The position numbers were made by a program, and so were the translations under genes. The notes under the pieces were generated by a model. It saw only the letters and a program-made list of their open reading frames with translations. It had not been told where the DNA came from and did not search any database. From Chromera velia (taxonomy: Eukaryota; Sar; Chromeraceae), in assembly GCA_018398765.1 (NCBI GenBank), contig JAHBMJ010004262.1:64050-128049 (forward strand): a DNA stretch of 64,000 nucleotides. Reading direction: 5' to 3'. Position 1 is the stretch's first letter. Each line of letters starts with the position of its first letter. Of the stretch, positions 11,799 through 23,300 are shown piece by piece.

Positions 11799-13718
11799 AT
11801 GCGACTCTCATTTGGGAAGGGTGGCGGATCGCTCTTTGGGAAGGGTGGCAAGGATGACGAAGAGCCTCAGGCGGCCGAGGCCCAGGGGATGAGCACAACA
11901 CCATCGGCACTGAAATTCGGTGGCGGTGGCCTCTTTTCAAAGCTCTCGAATGGTGCCAACTCAGATCAAACCACTGGAGCTGACAAGAGCTATGCGGATG
12001 CTGCTCCGACTATGAAGTTTGGGGCAGGAGGCGGTGGAGGCGGATTCTTCCAGAAGAAGTCTCTCGGTGGAGGAGGTCTTTTCGGAGGAGGTGGCAGCTC
12101 CTCGAACTTTGGCGGTGGTGGAGCAATTTTTGGCAAAGATCCGAAAAGTTCGGGAGGTGGCGCCGACGAGTCTGAAAAAGACCAGCAAGGGGGTCTTTCA
12201 TTCATGAACCGTGCAAAGCTTTTTCAGAAACCCCCGGCCCCCGGTTCTCCTTCGCAGCAGAAACCACAGCAGAACGATGCACCCACCCTTCCATTCGTTG
12301 CAAAGCCCGCAGTCGACCAGACCAAAGAGAGAGTCGAGAAGCCCGCCGAAAGTGCTCCCACAGTTCAACTTGCCGTCGACAAAGAAAACGTCGCTCCTCA
12401 GACAGACATTCCCAAGCCTTTCGATGACAAGCGCGATGGTGCCGAATCGATCAATCCCCCAGTCCGCAGCGAAGAAGACATATTGATGAACTCATCCGCT
12501 CTGGGCAGTGAGGCCCAGCCTGAGGAGTGCGAGGCTGAAAGCCGTCGCTCCGTTTCAGAAGAGGAGCATGTCCCTTCTGATTCCCCTGAGAATCCCATGG
12601 ATGATGTTCCCGAACAGCACGACCAGACGGCAATGTCCGAAGACTTGGGCATGTTTGCGCACGCTGGTCAGTTCGGAATCGAGAAGAGCTTCTGTTCCTC
12701 GGTTTGTCGTCGCTAAACGTTCGAGAACTTCCTGTCTTTGCAGACACCGAGGGAGGGGAAGTTGGGGGGCTCCAATCCGAGCGTGATGATGCACTTCGTC
12801 AGACGACACAGGCAGCTCCTCCTGAGACGACTCACCGATCAGTCGACAGGTAGACAATGAGGAGAAGGTGCCCCTTGCTGCTGCACATCGATGTGGCATA
12901 CCGAACATCCTGTGTCTGCCTGGTCGACTGCAGTGCCGTCGCATTCGAGGAAGCCCTTCAGTTCGCGTCACAAAAGGTGCAAGAGGTCCGCTTCAACAAG
13001 CCTGGTCTGTCTTCTGTTTCTTTCTTGTGAAGGTTGAAAACCATGACGTTTTCTCGCAGGTGAAAACGGCAAGACCGCGAGACATTGCCCGAGCCGTCGA
13101 GAAGAAGTGCTCCGACGGGTTTGAGCTCATTCAGAAGCAGCGAAACAAGTCAGTCTAGTCTCCGTGCTTGGCCGAGACCGAAGGGACCAGAACCGGCATC
13201 GAACCAAGTTGTGAGTGTTTTGTGCCCTCTCTTCTTCAGGGCCGAAGAGATGCGCGAGGTGGTTCGGGGGATGCTGGAGCGCGTGCAGGCGCTGGCTGAG
13301 CAGCTCTCCCTGCGTGCCGTCGAGACCGTGCGCCTCAAGGCCGACATTCTACTGATCCGGTCAGTGCATGGGACTTCCACACTCCTCGCAGATGGCCAGA
13401 TTTTGCAAAAATATTTGGCGACCCTGCTGCAGGGACCACGAGCTCGAGGACGAACTGAGGACGATTGCCGAACAGTTTCAGCAGCAGCTGGAGTGCTCTG
13501 CTTCACAGGAAGGATATGAGCAGCCCTTCGACTCGCAGATGGAGCAGCCCTTCGACTCGCAGATGGGGCAGCCCTTCGACTCGCAGATGGGGCAGCCCTT
13601 CGACTTGCAGATGGAGCAGCCCTTCGACTTGCAGATGGAGCAGCCCTTTGACTCGCAGATGGAGAACATGATGCCCAGCGAGCCGATTGAGGGCAGGGAG
13701 GCTGTCGAGGTGGTGTAA
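11799..13718 (+). CDS. Glycine/FG-rich protein with coiled coil and C-terminal octapeptide repeats, 6 exons, 503 aa
   Basis: Exons joined by phase: 11799-12666, 12744-12849, 12934-12976, 13060-13148, 13240-13359, 13433-13718. The ATG at 11799 is chosen because the open frame upstream has no ATG. Residues 1-140 are Gly-rich with repeated phenylalanine-glycine pairs (LFGGGGSSSNFGGGG). Residues 140-290 are acidic, Ser/Pro-rich linker. Residues 326-435 read as coiled coil (AEEMREVVRGMLERVQALAE). Residues 439-486 are six repeats of QPFDSQME/G. FG repeats followed by coiled coil is the layout of some nucleoporins such as the Nup62 type, so a nuclear-pore role is possible but only inferred; no diagnostic domain is visible. 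The end of exon 3 (12976) is uncertain: a donor 9 bases downstream is equally in phase. Confidence 0.72.
13521..13664 (+). repeat. 24-bp coding minisatellite, six units
   Basis: Six in-frame 24-base units encode QPFDSQME or its variants (S to L in units 4 and 5, E to G in units 2 and 3). The units are nearly identical in DNA, so the array expanded recently. It forms the C-terminal part of the FG-rich protein. Confidence 0.9.
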
Positions 13719-15160
13719 AACAGGTGCAGCCGTCAATTTTCCGGTGAGCCCTCAAATTGGCTGCACCAAATTGTGGCTTTGTTGTTGTGCGCAGTCGGCG
13801 CACGATCAGCCCCTGCTGCTACTTTGGTCCCCTGCAGACACATGAACGATTCAAGTATACTTGAAAGCGCTCGGTCTGCAGATCGACGCCAATCGTTCAC
13901 AACTGTTATTAGTAGAGACTCGTTTGTGTTGGACAATGAAGAAGAAGCGTTTATTGCCGCTTTTCAATTCCACAGGGTCGTTCCCTCAGCCTGAGGAGAT
14001 ACGTGGAGTCTTGCATGTACATCGCAAACGTCACATGCAACTAAAGGAGGCTTTTGTTGGCATCGTTGGTTCATGCAGCTGGGATGTGAACGACGTACGT
14101 CGTCTTATAATGCGCATCCTGAATCGCAAGCGTCCCCTTAAAATGCTTTATACTTCACAAAGTTAATTATAAATATGTTAATTTAGCATCATAGCAAGCC
14201 TAGCTATACAATTAATTATTGTCATAATTTATTGGCGACCTAGTTGGCAACAATAATACTTTTTTAACTCAAGTCTAGACTTAAATTTTAAAATTGTATC
14301 AACAACGAAATGATACATTAAAACTGTTATAAACAGTAGACAGTGCACTATAGACATATTATTTAAGCACTAAAAAAAAATATGCAAAATAATGATGGAT
14401 GCATAATCAAAGCAAACTGAAATGAACTCATTTCAAAAAGATTGAAATCAAGTTTGACTAAGTTTAACTAAGTGTGAAACTTGAAAGTGTGGGAAAAGAT
14501 AGGAAAAAAAAATTATATATTGAAACGTTGAATAAAGAAAATCAATAAAGACTGAAAGAATAATCATGCATGCAACAATATATAGTATCTAATGTAACTA
14601 AAAATAGCGAATGAAATATAAATGTGTTTTCAGAGTTTTATGCAGTGCAATTGAAAGTAATTTAGTTATGATATTATCCCTTGGGTGCTAGGCAAGAAAC
14701 GTTAGGAAACGTTCAGTATCTTAGGAAGATTTCGGTGGGCCTTCAAAGCGGTGCTGGCCTCATTTTTTTGGTTGGCGTCGAAGCCTTCAAGACGCCCCTG
14801 AGAAAAATTCGGTGGGCGCCGAACACCCCCAGAACTGCACTTTCTGTCTTTTATGTCTTTCGGAGGATCTGCCGGTATCAGAGTGTGCAGGCTAATTGAT
14901 AAAGCAAGCAGGAAAAAGAAGACAGCAACCGTGTATGGCGAAAAAAAAAACTTAAAAAAGAAAGACCGACTTGTTTTTTCTTTTCTTTTCCTACGTCTTT
15001 TCCCAGGACTGGTCTCTCTTTGTACAGGATATGCATGCCAATTGATGGAGCAAATAGGAAAAAGAAGACCATAACCGTGGCGAAAGAGAAAAAAAGACCG
15101 TATGGGGAAATCTAGAGGAATATTGACTGGGTGCGACTAGGTTACTCCTAGGGTTACTCA
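13719..15160. other. Intergenic, AT-rich
   Basis: No gene is seen. Bases 14170-14650 are strongly AT-rich. Two diverged copies of a block containing AATTGATRRAGCAA, GGAAAAAGAAGAC and TGGCGAAA lie at about 14885-14970 and 15030-15105, a local duplication. Confidence 0.5.
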
Positions 15161-15206
15161 TATTGGCAATCATTATGACTAGGTTACTGGCTGAGATACG
15201 AACTGC

Positions 15207-15830
15207 ATGCAGCCTGGTAGCAGCCAGGAGCTCCTCGGCAGAGAGCTGTTTGGTTCATATCATCGCGCGGGAAGTCGCAACAACCCTGCCAATTACTACT
15301 TCCAAAAGAGTCGAAATGGTAGTTTTCTCTTTTCTTTTTCGAAACAAAAGCAGTTCATCAGGGCTCCTCCATTTTCGAAGCAGAGCCAGAACATTTCGGT
15401 ACAGCATTCATTGACTTTCCATAGCATGGCTGCAATACCGCAGAGTGCAAGGCAGGGTCCTGTTGGTATAGGCATTCCCAGCAGCTTTCATCTCCAACTC
15501 CACCTCCGACATGGCACTGAAGCAAACAAGGCTTTCATCACCCCCAGCAGGGCCAACATCTTGCAGGTCTGCATTGCAACTACACCTTTCGCGTGTCCAA
15601 CAGCTTCGGTTTCCGCTTGTGTTCTCAGCTCAATCTATCGTCTTACTCTGTTTCCGTCGGAATCTTTCGCGCATGCAAACTCAACCCGAAAGATTTCCTA
15701 CGCATGCGTCTTTTTCTTTCTTTGTGTGTCCAGTCCAAATCTTACATCAGCAGTGAAACACAGCGTTCTGACTGCATCCCCCCCCCACCCCCCCCAAAAG
15801 ATGCGTGTAGTAGGGAAACAAGAAAAATAA
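15207..15830 (+). other. Open frame of 207 codons, coding status unclear
   Basis: An uninterrupted plus-strand frame with fairly even amino-acid use, but no recognised domain and no splice signals that extend it. It may be chance or part of a gene whose other exons I cannot place. Confidence 0.15.
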
Positions 15831-16149
15831 TTAGTGAAAAACCGCGGTTCTACTTGCAATTCTTTAGGGTAGAGCAAGGCCTTCATGTAGCCTTTATTTC
15901 TTTCTCTCAAAACTTTTTTTGTGGGCGAAAAAATGATTCACCTTCTCTGTACTGCTAAGCACCATGATCGCTCGCCACGACTTAAACGGTTTATTCCACA
16001 TCAGCCGCACACCTTCCGTTTCGCTGTTGGAAAAGTGCACAATGAGAAACGGAAGAGGAGGTTGGAAAGAAAAGGGAAAAGACGATTCCACTTACTTCTG
16101 AGGCGTTGGAAGAAAACACGCAGCAAATGAAGACATACATGAATGCTTC

Positions 16150-16155
16150 TTTATT
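16150..16155 (-). terminator. Candidate poly(A) signal AATAAA
   Basis: AATAAA on the minus strand, downstream of the last likely exon of the IQ-motif gene. Called from sequence and position only. Confidence 0.4.
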
Positions 16156-19096
16156 GACACGGTGGACGGATGCCGATTGAAACTTTAAGGAGTCCAACCT
16201 TTTGTGAGACTCTTCCTTCTAAACTCTCCCCTGCCCCCTTCTTTCCCTCCTCCCTAACCCATATACCCGTCCGGCACAACGACCGGCAGAATGGTACCGT
16301 ACACGTAGACAGAGAGAAAGACAGGGAGACAGACAAACAGGCGGAGAAACGGACAGGCGTTCGCACACTGTCAGAGCGCCTTTTTTATCTGATCCAGAGA
16401 GAAGGGCACGCTGAAGGAAGCTGAGACCGGAGTTGTGGGGAAAGAAGGAGAGGAAGATGTAGAGCGTACCCGTGGCTCGTGCTGAACCAGCTTGGAAGTC
16501 GAAAAAAGAGCAAATTTTAGGTGTGTCACGCAAAGTCTTGTTCCTTTCCTTGCTGCTAGATTCACCAACAAACGACGTTCGGAGAAGTTCAGGAGAGGGT
16601 ACCAATACCAACAAGCGCTAGATCGATGTTGCCTTCTTCTCTCCAGCCACAAGACAGCTAGGGAGAGAATGAGAGAAATTGTCCTGCTGACCGACCTGCT
16701 TTTCACGGGAGAGACGTAAGCAAACTGCCTTCCCCCTCCACACCCTCTGGATCACTTCTGCTGCCTGTCCGCGCTCTCTGCTCGACACCGCACAAAGGAA
16801 GAGAGAGAGACCGAGAGTCATCTTTTTGCAAACCGACCGGAAGATCTCCTGCTGTCCTTCAGGTGACACTCCGACTGCTGTGAGGGCGTTTTTGATCTTT
16901 TCGAGGCTCCAGGGAACTCCAGACGAGACAGAAGAATCCCTTTCTGGAGACGGAGAGATCGCAACCCTCTCCCTTTTCATTTCATTTCTTCGTACTTGGC
17001 TCAAACGATCACCCCCCCCTCTGAAGAGCGCTTGCAGTTGCACAACTGCGCGCTCCCTCGCTGCAGGCCTCTCTTTGGGCCCGGAATGAACGGAAACGAC
17101 TCTGCATTTGAGTCACTGCTCAAACAACCCTTCGGCGTCTCTTCACCTCTTCCATCACTCCCCAAAGAGACGCAGTCTTGGAAACTACCTTCTCTTTCAT
17201 CCAAGGAAGGATAACAGAATCATGGTACGATTTCACAGCCAAGGCCAGCGTCTGTGCTCTCTGCTTGGTGAAGTAAAGACGAAACTTCCCTGCTGTGCGA
17301 GTACGAGCACGCATCCTTTCCTTTCTCTTCTCGAACCAGAACTGATGCATGTTGTCCACGAACTGCTGTCGTTGTGCTGACTCCTTGCAGTCCTTGAAGT
17401 GAGGTACTGCATCACGTGCTCTGACCGGGGTCTCTCTCTGTCTTCCCTGATCCAGATTCACCTCCCCGTCGGGCCACACTCTATTTTTCTTTTCTTTACC
17501 CCCCAATGAAACCTGCCCGTGAAAAACTTCCATCATCGCATTTTTGGAGTCATATGCTGATAGACAGACAGACAGGCAGACAGGCAGACAGACAGGCAGG
17601 CAGAGAGACAAATAGAAGAAAAGGCAGACAGATTTCAGGCACGCATGAAGGTGCGGTCCGTTAGAGTTTCAGACAAGAAAAAACGGGAAAGTGGACAGAA
17701 AAGAAACGCCACAAAACAAGGAGTCAAAGAAGAGAAAGAGATGGAGTGGCGTTTTGCACAACTTCTCGTGTTTCAGCTTGAAAATGAAACCAAGAGTGAA
17801 CAGCACACCACACAACAAACAAGGTCACAACTTGCACCAGAGAGAAACCGTTTCTGCAGGTACCGAAAGCGTTCGGAGGGACGGACGGGTCCCTCCGTGT
17901 TCACCTATTTCCTTTTCACACACGAAACACGTGCGCCCGCGCACGCACGCACGAACACACACACACACACACACACACACACAGCGAGTCACCAACCACA
18001 CGGTGGCTTTAAATACTACAAAACGCCAGCCATCCTTTCAATCTCCCAACCAGGACAGGAAGATCTCTCTCGAGTTTGGGGGCCAAGACATCCAACAGGA
18101 CGATTCACTTCGCTCCTTTCATGCCATCAATATTTCTTTCCCCTTTACTTACCGGCCTTGACAGATCTGCCTCATTCTCTCTCTCTCTCTTCACAGATGA
18201 TCATGCCTGGCAGACGTTCATACTCAGTCGATACGCTTTTCTTCCCTTTCCTTCCCTTCCCTTTCCTCCTTCGCGAGGCAAGGCCTCACCACGTATCAGG
18301 TAAAAATGGGGTGCTGCGATGAATGGACCGATCTCGGTCAATTCCAGCAAGAGAAAAAAACAGCTGAGGCAAATGGACCCAGCGCTGCCCGGACTGACCC
18401 CCCCACCCCCGCACTCCCTTTGCACAGAAACAATAACAAGGCAGTGACAGTCCATCAGCATGTCAGCTGTCATTCATTCACAAGCATTTGTGTATGCAGA
18501 CACACATACATACATGCATACAACCGCGTCGAGACGGGTCCTCCACCTTTTCTTGGCCAATGCTCGGGAGGGAACAAAAGACAGATGTAGTGAGACCGCA
18601 AAAAGAAAAGATTGGGGAGTGCAACATGGCATTCATACCAGTAGGTCAGTACGGAAGAAAGCCTTGGCCGTCCGATCTCCGTTCATAACCATGCATGGAT
18701 TTTACCCCTCCCTCTCCCCTCCCCCCCCCCATGCACCCTCCAAACGGCTGCGGGAACAAAGGGGCAAAGAGACATGACAAAACTGGGGTATGATGCGAAA
18801 CTGTACTTTCGGGGGCTTTCAAGAAGGCCTGTTCTTTCATTCTGGTGGAGGGATTCCGAAACAGTGCAATGGATGCTCTTCACTGACCACTTCAATCTCT
18901 CGAAGCTGTCTCTTTCCCTCAGCATCCTCCAGATCATCCTCGAAAGCAACCTGGAAGGTCCCCTCTGCCTCACATCTCTTCGTGATTGAACCCTTGGCAA
19001 ACACACGAGCATCTGGAACCCTGATCCATACCTTACAACCCGGCTCTCCAGGCATTCTCACCTCCCTTGCTGCCTCACTCCCTTTCGCTCGGTCAG
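16156..19096 (-). CDS. IQ-motif protein with SH3-like N-terminal exon (partial model)
   Basis: Well-supported exons: 19096-18888, 17512-17189, 17060-16838, 16777-16696. The first encodes a compact domain (KVWIRVPDARVFAKGS) that recalls the SH3-like N-terminus of myosins; no motor motifs follow, so it is not a myosin. The second is basic and helical (FVDNMHQFWFEKRKERMR). The third and fourth each hold an IQ-type calmodulin-binding motif (LQALFRGGGDRLSQVR and VIQRVWRGKAVCLRL). Exons 3 and 4 join in phase, as do 1 and 2; the join of 2 to 3 does not, so a small exon is missing or an acceptor is misplaced. A PFSLDQIKKAL stretch near 16390 echoes PWSLEKIKNAL in exon 3. The start, the 18888-17512 interval and the stop are unresolved. 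Likely a calmodulin-binding or cytoskeletal protein. Confidence 0.5.
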
Positions 19097-19099
19097 CTA

Positions 19100-20395
19100 C
19101 TCAGGAAGAGACAGCTGCCTCAAACAGAGGGAGCGGGTTGCCACGACATGAATGCACATGAAGCCCTCCCCCATGCATGTAGAATCGGATAGAGTTGAAA
19201 GAAGAGCGCACGTATGAAGTAGAAGGGAGGGAGAAGAAAGACACAGGCTGAAAACAGACAAAATGAAATGTGAAAAAGACCTGGAGCAGCTGATCGGACG
19301 GAGGAAGATTTTCACCCCGGATGGACGCCTCCGTTCATGTCTGCTGCTACCAGAGGGTCTCCTTCCAATCCTCCGCTATGCCCTTTTCTTGTGAGCAAAT
19401 TACGGCCAAGATGAAGGGACTGACTGCATATTACTTCCTGCCTGATGGAAAAGTGCCTCTCAATTTCGGCCCAGTCGTGACATTTGCGATGCATGATTGC
19501 AAAAGGGCACCAAAAACAAGCAAATAAAGTCTGTCCGCTACAGAAACAGCGCCTTCATATTCCTGGCCCCCTCCGCCTTGCCTCATTTCCTTTTTCTTTT
19601 CTTACGACATTATGGAAAGCTTCCTTTGCAGACTCTCTTTCGTGACATTCCTACCAGGTATTGACCCACTTAGTGCCTTTACCAACCATGGAGCACTCTT
19701 TGCTTACACCCGACTTCGCCCCCCCCAATCCCAATCGCTCGCGAGAAAAATGCAAAACTTTTCCTCTTTCCTACACCCATTGAAAACAGACACTGAGCAT
19801 GCAACAGAAGAGGGAGGGAAGAAGGCGTCGATAAGTGCAGTGGCAATTTTAAAAAAAGTCCGATTGCCCCAAAAAAGAGTGGAAGACAGAAGCGTTATTT
19901 ACGATGGCAAGCGAAGGCAAACTGACCGACGGACCGCGCATTCTCATTCCTCAGAGGCAAATAAAAGAAAAAAGAAAGACTTGGGGAGAAAACGGAGGGG
20001 GTGGAGAGAGGAGAAGAGAAGTGTCACAAAAAACCGAAGTTAGAAAGACAGAAAGAAGGTCAGGACAAGGGCAGGGCTCTCTCTTGCACGTTTGAAGGAG
20101 AGCACAACGAAAAAGCTCGCCTATCCTACACCCGGGCTCACATATTAACAGAGCTCCAAGAAAAAACCATCGAAAAACCCTTCGACGAAGAAATCTTCCA
20201 ACCTCACTCACAACTCCACTCTTCTTGCGCACTGCTGAATCAACATTCATTCATTCATGTTCCCCAACAGACCCAAACAAAGGCTCTTCCCGTGCCCCCT
20301 TCCCGAAACCCAAAACTTCGCTTCTGCTTCTTTCGACACTCTCTGTGGAACTTCTGTCAACCCCATACAGTCATTCCTTTCTCCCTCTCCTTCAC
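19100..20395. other. Intergenic region between two minus-strand genes
   Basis: Mostly CT-rich on the minus strand with no exon that fits in phase to either neighbour. A short plus-strand frame at 19321-19527 ends just before AATAAAG at 19525, so a small plus-strand gene end cannot be excluded, but nothing upstream supports it. Confidence 0.35.
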
Positions 20396-23300
20396 TCAGG
20401 AACTCACTCCGCGACCCCCAGTCTGAACCAGAGAGAGAAGGTCCTGTTTCTCTTTTTCGAGTCGATCGATCTTCTCGTCCTTCACTCGGATCAAATCCAA
20501 CATACTTCCAAACAACCGGGGAATCCAGTCGGACAGCACAGGAATGCCCTGCTGACTCTGCTGAGGGACGGCGGGGACCCGCTGCTGCTGGTTGCCCTCC
20601 TGCACCTGACTGAACTGCCCCGGCATGGACAGCAGAGACAGGAGCGTCCTCTCCAAGTCTGCAGCAGACAGGGCAGGAACCCCAGCCTGAGAGCCCCCAG
20701 AGGCCAGCTTGGTGGCAGCAGAGGGTGACGTCAGAGCTTGGGTGGTGATCGTTGAGGGGTCCGTGAGGGTCAGGGTGTGGGAGTGGGTGGAATGGGCGGG
20801 GGATGGAAAGGGTGACGGGCCTGGAACGAAAACCGGAGCTGTCGCCCTCAGTTGACTCGTCACACCGAAAGGGGACACAGGCACACTCGCGCTCGATGCC
20901 CGCGCCCCTGCACACACAAGGCAGAGGAGCAGGAAGAGTCCTTCTGTTGTGATCAATGCCGGGTCGAACGAACGAAGGAAGCATCTATCACCTCGCAGAC
21001 GGGCCAGCTCAGATCCCTGCCCGCTTGTCGTCACATGGAATGTCTCACTGATAAGCTGTCGAACTAGGAAAGCACCAAGAGAAAAAAAATACAAGGATTT
21101 TCCTTCACTGCATGAAACTGCCCAATCAATGCATTCCCTCACCTTGCTCCTGGGGAGGCATTTCCTGTTGTCTTCCGGAAGGATGCGCTTGGTTTTGAAC
21201 CAGAATGGATGGAGGCAGAACTGCACCCACAAGAAAGGAAAGAGACAGATCAACTAAGTGATGGAGGTCAAACATTCGAACAACGCGTGCAAGAAAAAAA
21301 GTGTTTTCAATCATTCCCACAGAGACCCCCCTTGCGCGTTTTATGCCCACTTTCTTTATGTCCACCTTTTCTTTGTCCTTGTCCTGTGAGTCTTTACATG
21401 CACCTTCTCGGCATTCTCTTTCGAGCTGCAAATACGAGGCGTCCAATTCTGTCCCTCCCTCCAACATACTGAGATTCGAACCACCGAGGAAACGAAAGAG
21501 AGAGTGAAGGGAGTCCAAAAGCCAGGCAGGCAGTGGGTTGCAAAAGAAAAAGGAAAGACACAAGCAGGTAGGAGGGCACGCACTCACTCTATTGCATGCA
21601 GAACCTGCCTTTGAAGGCGGCGTGGCAGTCCAGTGGTCCCAGCGTCTCTCTTTGTGGTTTGTCCTGCTGAGTGACTAGGGGTGGAGACCCCCAGTAGGAC
21701 GGGGTAGAGGGGAACGCGCCTAGATCTCCGATTCGAAGCACAGGCTCAAAGGGCTCCTCGGGAACCATCCTGGGAGAAGAGTGGGCCTCCGGCTTTGGAG
21801 TCGTAAAAGTGACCCCATCGTCGTCTTCGGTCCCCCTACCCGCCAGACAGCCTTCCGCAAAACCCTGCGCCTGACGTCGAATGTCCCTAGGAGAACAAGA
21901 GGGTAACATCTCCTCTCCCTCCTCTTCCTCTCTCTGCTTCGCGCCTCCCACTTCCTCTTCTATCCGCTGTCCTTCCCTCACCTTAACTTCGGTCCATGCA
22001 CTGCTCACTCCTACTGCTACTTTCTCTACATCCACACCTCCTTCCCCTACGATGACGGTACTGCTTCGGATTCCCAGTCTCCCTTCCTCTCCCTCTTCCC
22101 CCTTTCCCACCGCAGAAGATTCCAACAACCCATTCCCTTCCCCCATTTCCACTTGTTCTTCCTCTTCGACATTCATTTGAGTCCTACTACCAGAGACCAA
22201 CCCGGCCTCAACCTTCAAATCATGCTGCACTGGAATCACACTCAAAACTCCCGGGGCACTTTTCGCAATCGGACTTCCCACAGAAGACACAGCTGACGCA
22301 CTTTCCGTCTCAATCACCACCATTTTTTCCACTAGGACACAAACCTTTCCCGCCTCGGTCTCTGTCAGCACCGCCGCCGACCGTCCGTCCTCCCCACTGG
22401 GTCCCTCACCCGGGTGACGCCACAGCCACTCTCTACCAGTCTTCACACGCAACCCGCAGCCCTCCCCATCCGCCTCTTCCGACTCCCCCGAAGGACTCCC
22501 CCTCACAGATTCCAAAAACTGACGCCTCCTCACCATCAGCCTGGGCTGCCCAGGCTCAGGCAGAGGTAGGGGTCGGGGTCTCTCTACCGAACAGCCAAGG
22601 CATTGAGCCTCGGAACTACGCTCCGAGCACGTTTCCTCAGGGTTCGACGAGGGTACCCCGAACCACTTCGCGGCTGCATGGTCCCCCTGAAGGGCCGCAT
22701 TCTGCTGAACACCCAACCGCCGGTCGCCCAGGGGAAGTGGGGGGGGCAAATTCGATGATCCAGTTGGGGGGTTCTGATCTGTACATTCTGGGGGCAGGTA
22801 GAAGACAGGAGAGCATGTGAGCAGCTGCGTGGGTTGCACAGCACGAGATTTGGCAATGGCACGGTAATCGGGTTCGTCTGGTCTTCCGAGCTGTGCCCTG
22901 TTTCTGGTAAAGGGAATGGGGAATGGGCGGCGAGGAGCGTGGGAAGATTCTTCTTCGGCGGGCAAGGCGGGAGATCCCGATTGCTGTGGGGGCTCCGGCT
23001 TATCAGCAACACAGAGAGACACAGGCTGAGCAGGGGGAGATCTGCTCACGATGATCTGCCCCTGACAGGCCGTCGCTCCCTCCCTGTCAGCACTGCCATT
23101 CTGTCCCTCTTTCTGCTCACGTTTTCTGCCACCCCCTGCTGCCTCACCTTGCTCAGGACCTCTGACACGACAGTCAACCTCTCTCCCTCCCTTCCTCTCA
23201 ACCCCCTCCGTTGAAGGATCCCTCTTCGATTCCTGAGAGGCACTCTGGCCCTTCATCGGGAACGCACAATCTTCAAACGGATCGAAGCGACAGACCCTAG

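Noticed and set aside
16156-19096. Myosin gene (SH3-like domain plus IQ motifs)
   Set aside because: No P-loop GESGAGKT, switch or relay motifs are present on either strand, and the gap between the two parts is too short for a motor domain.
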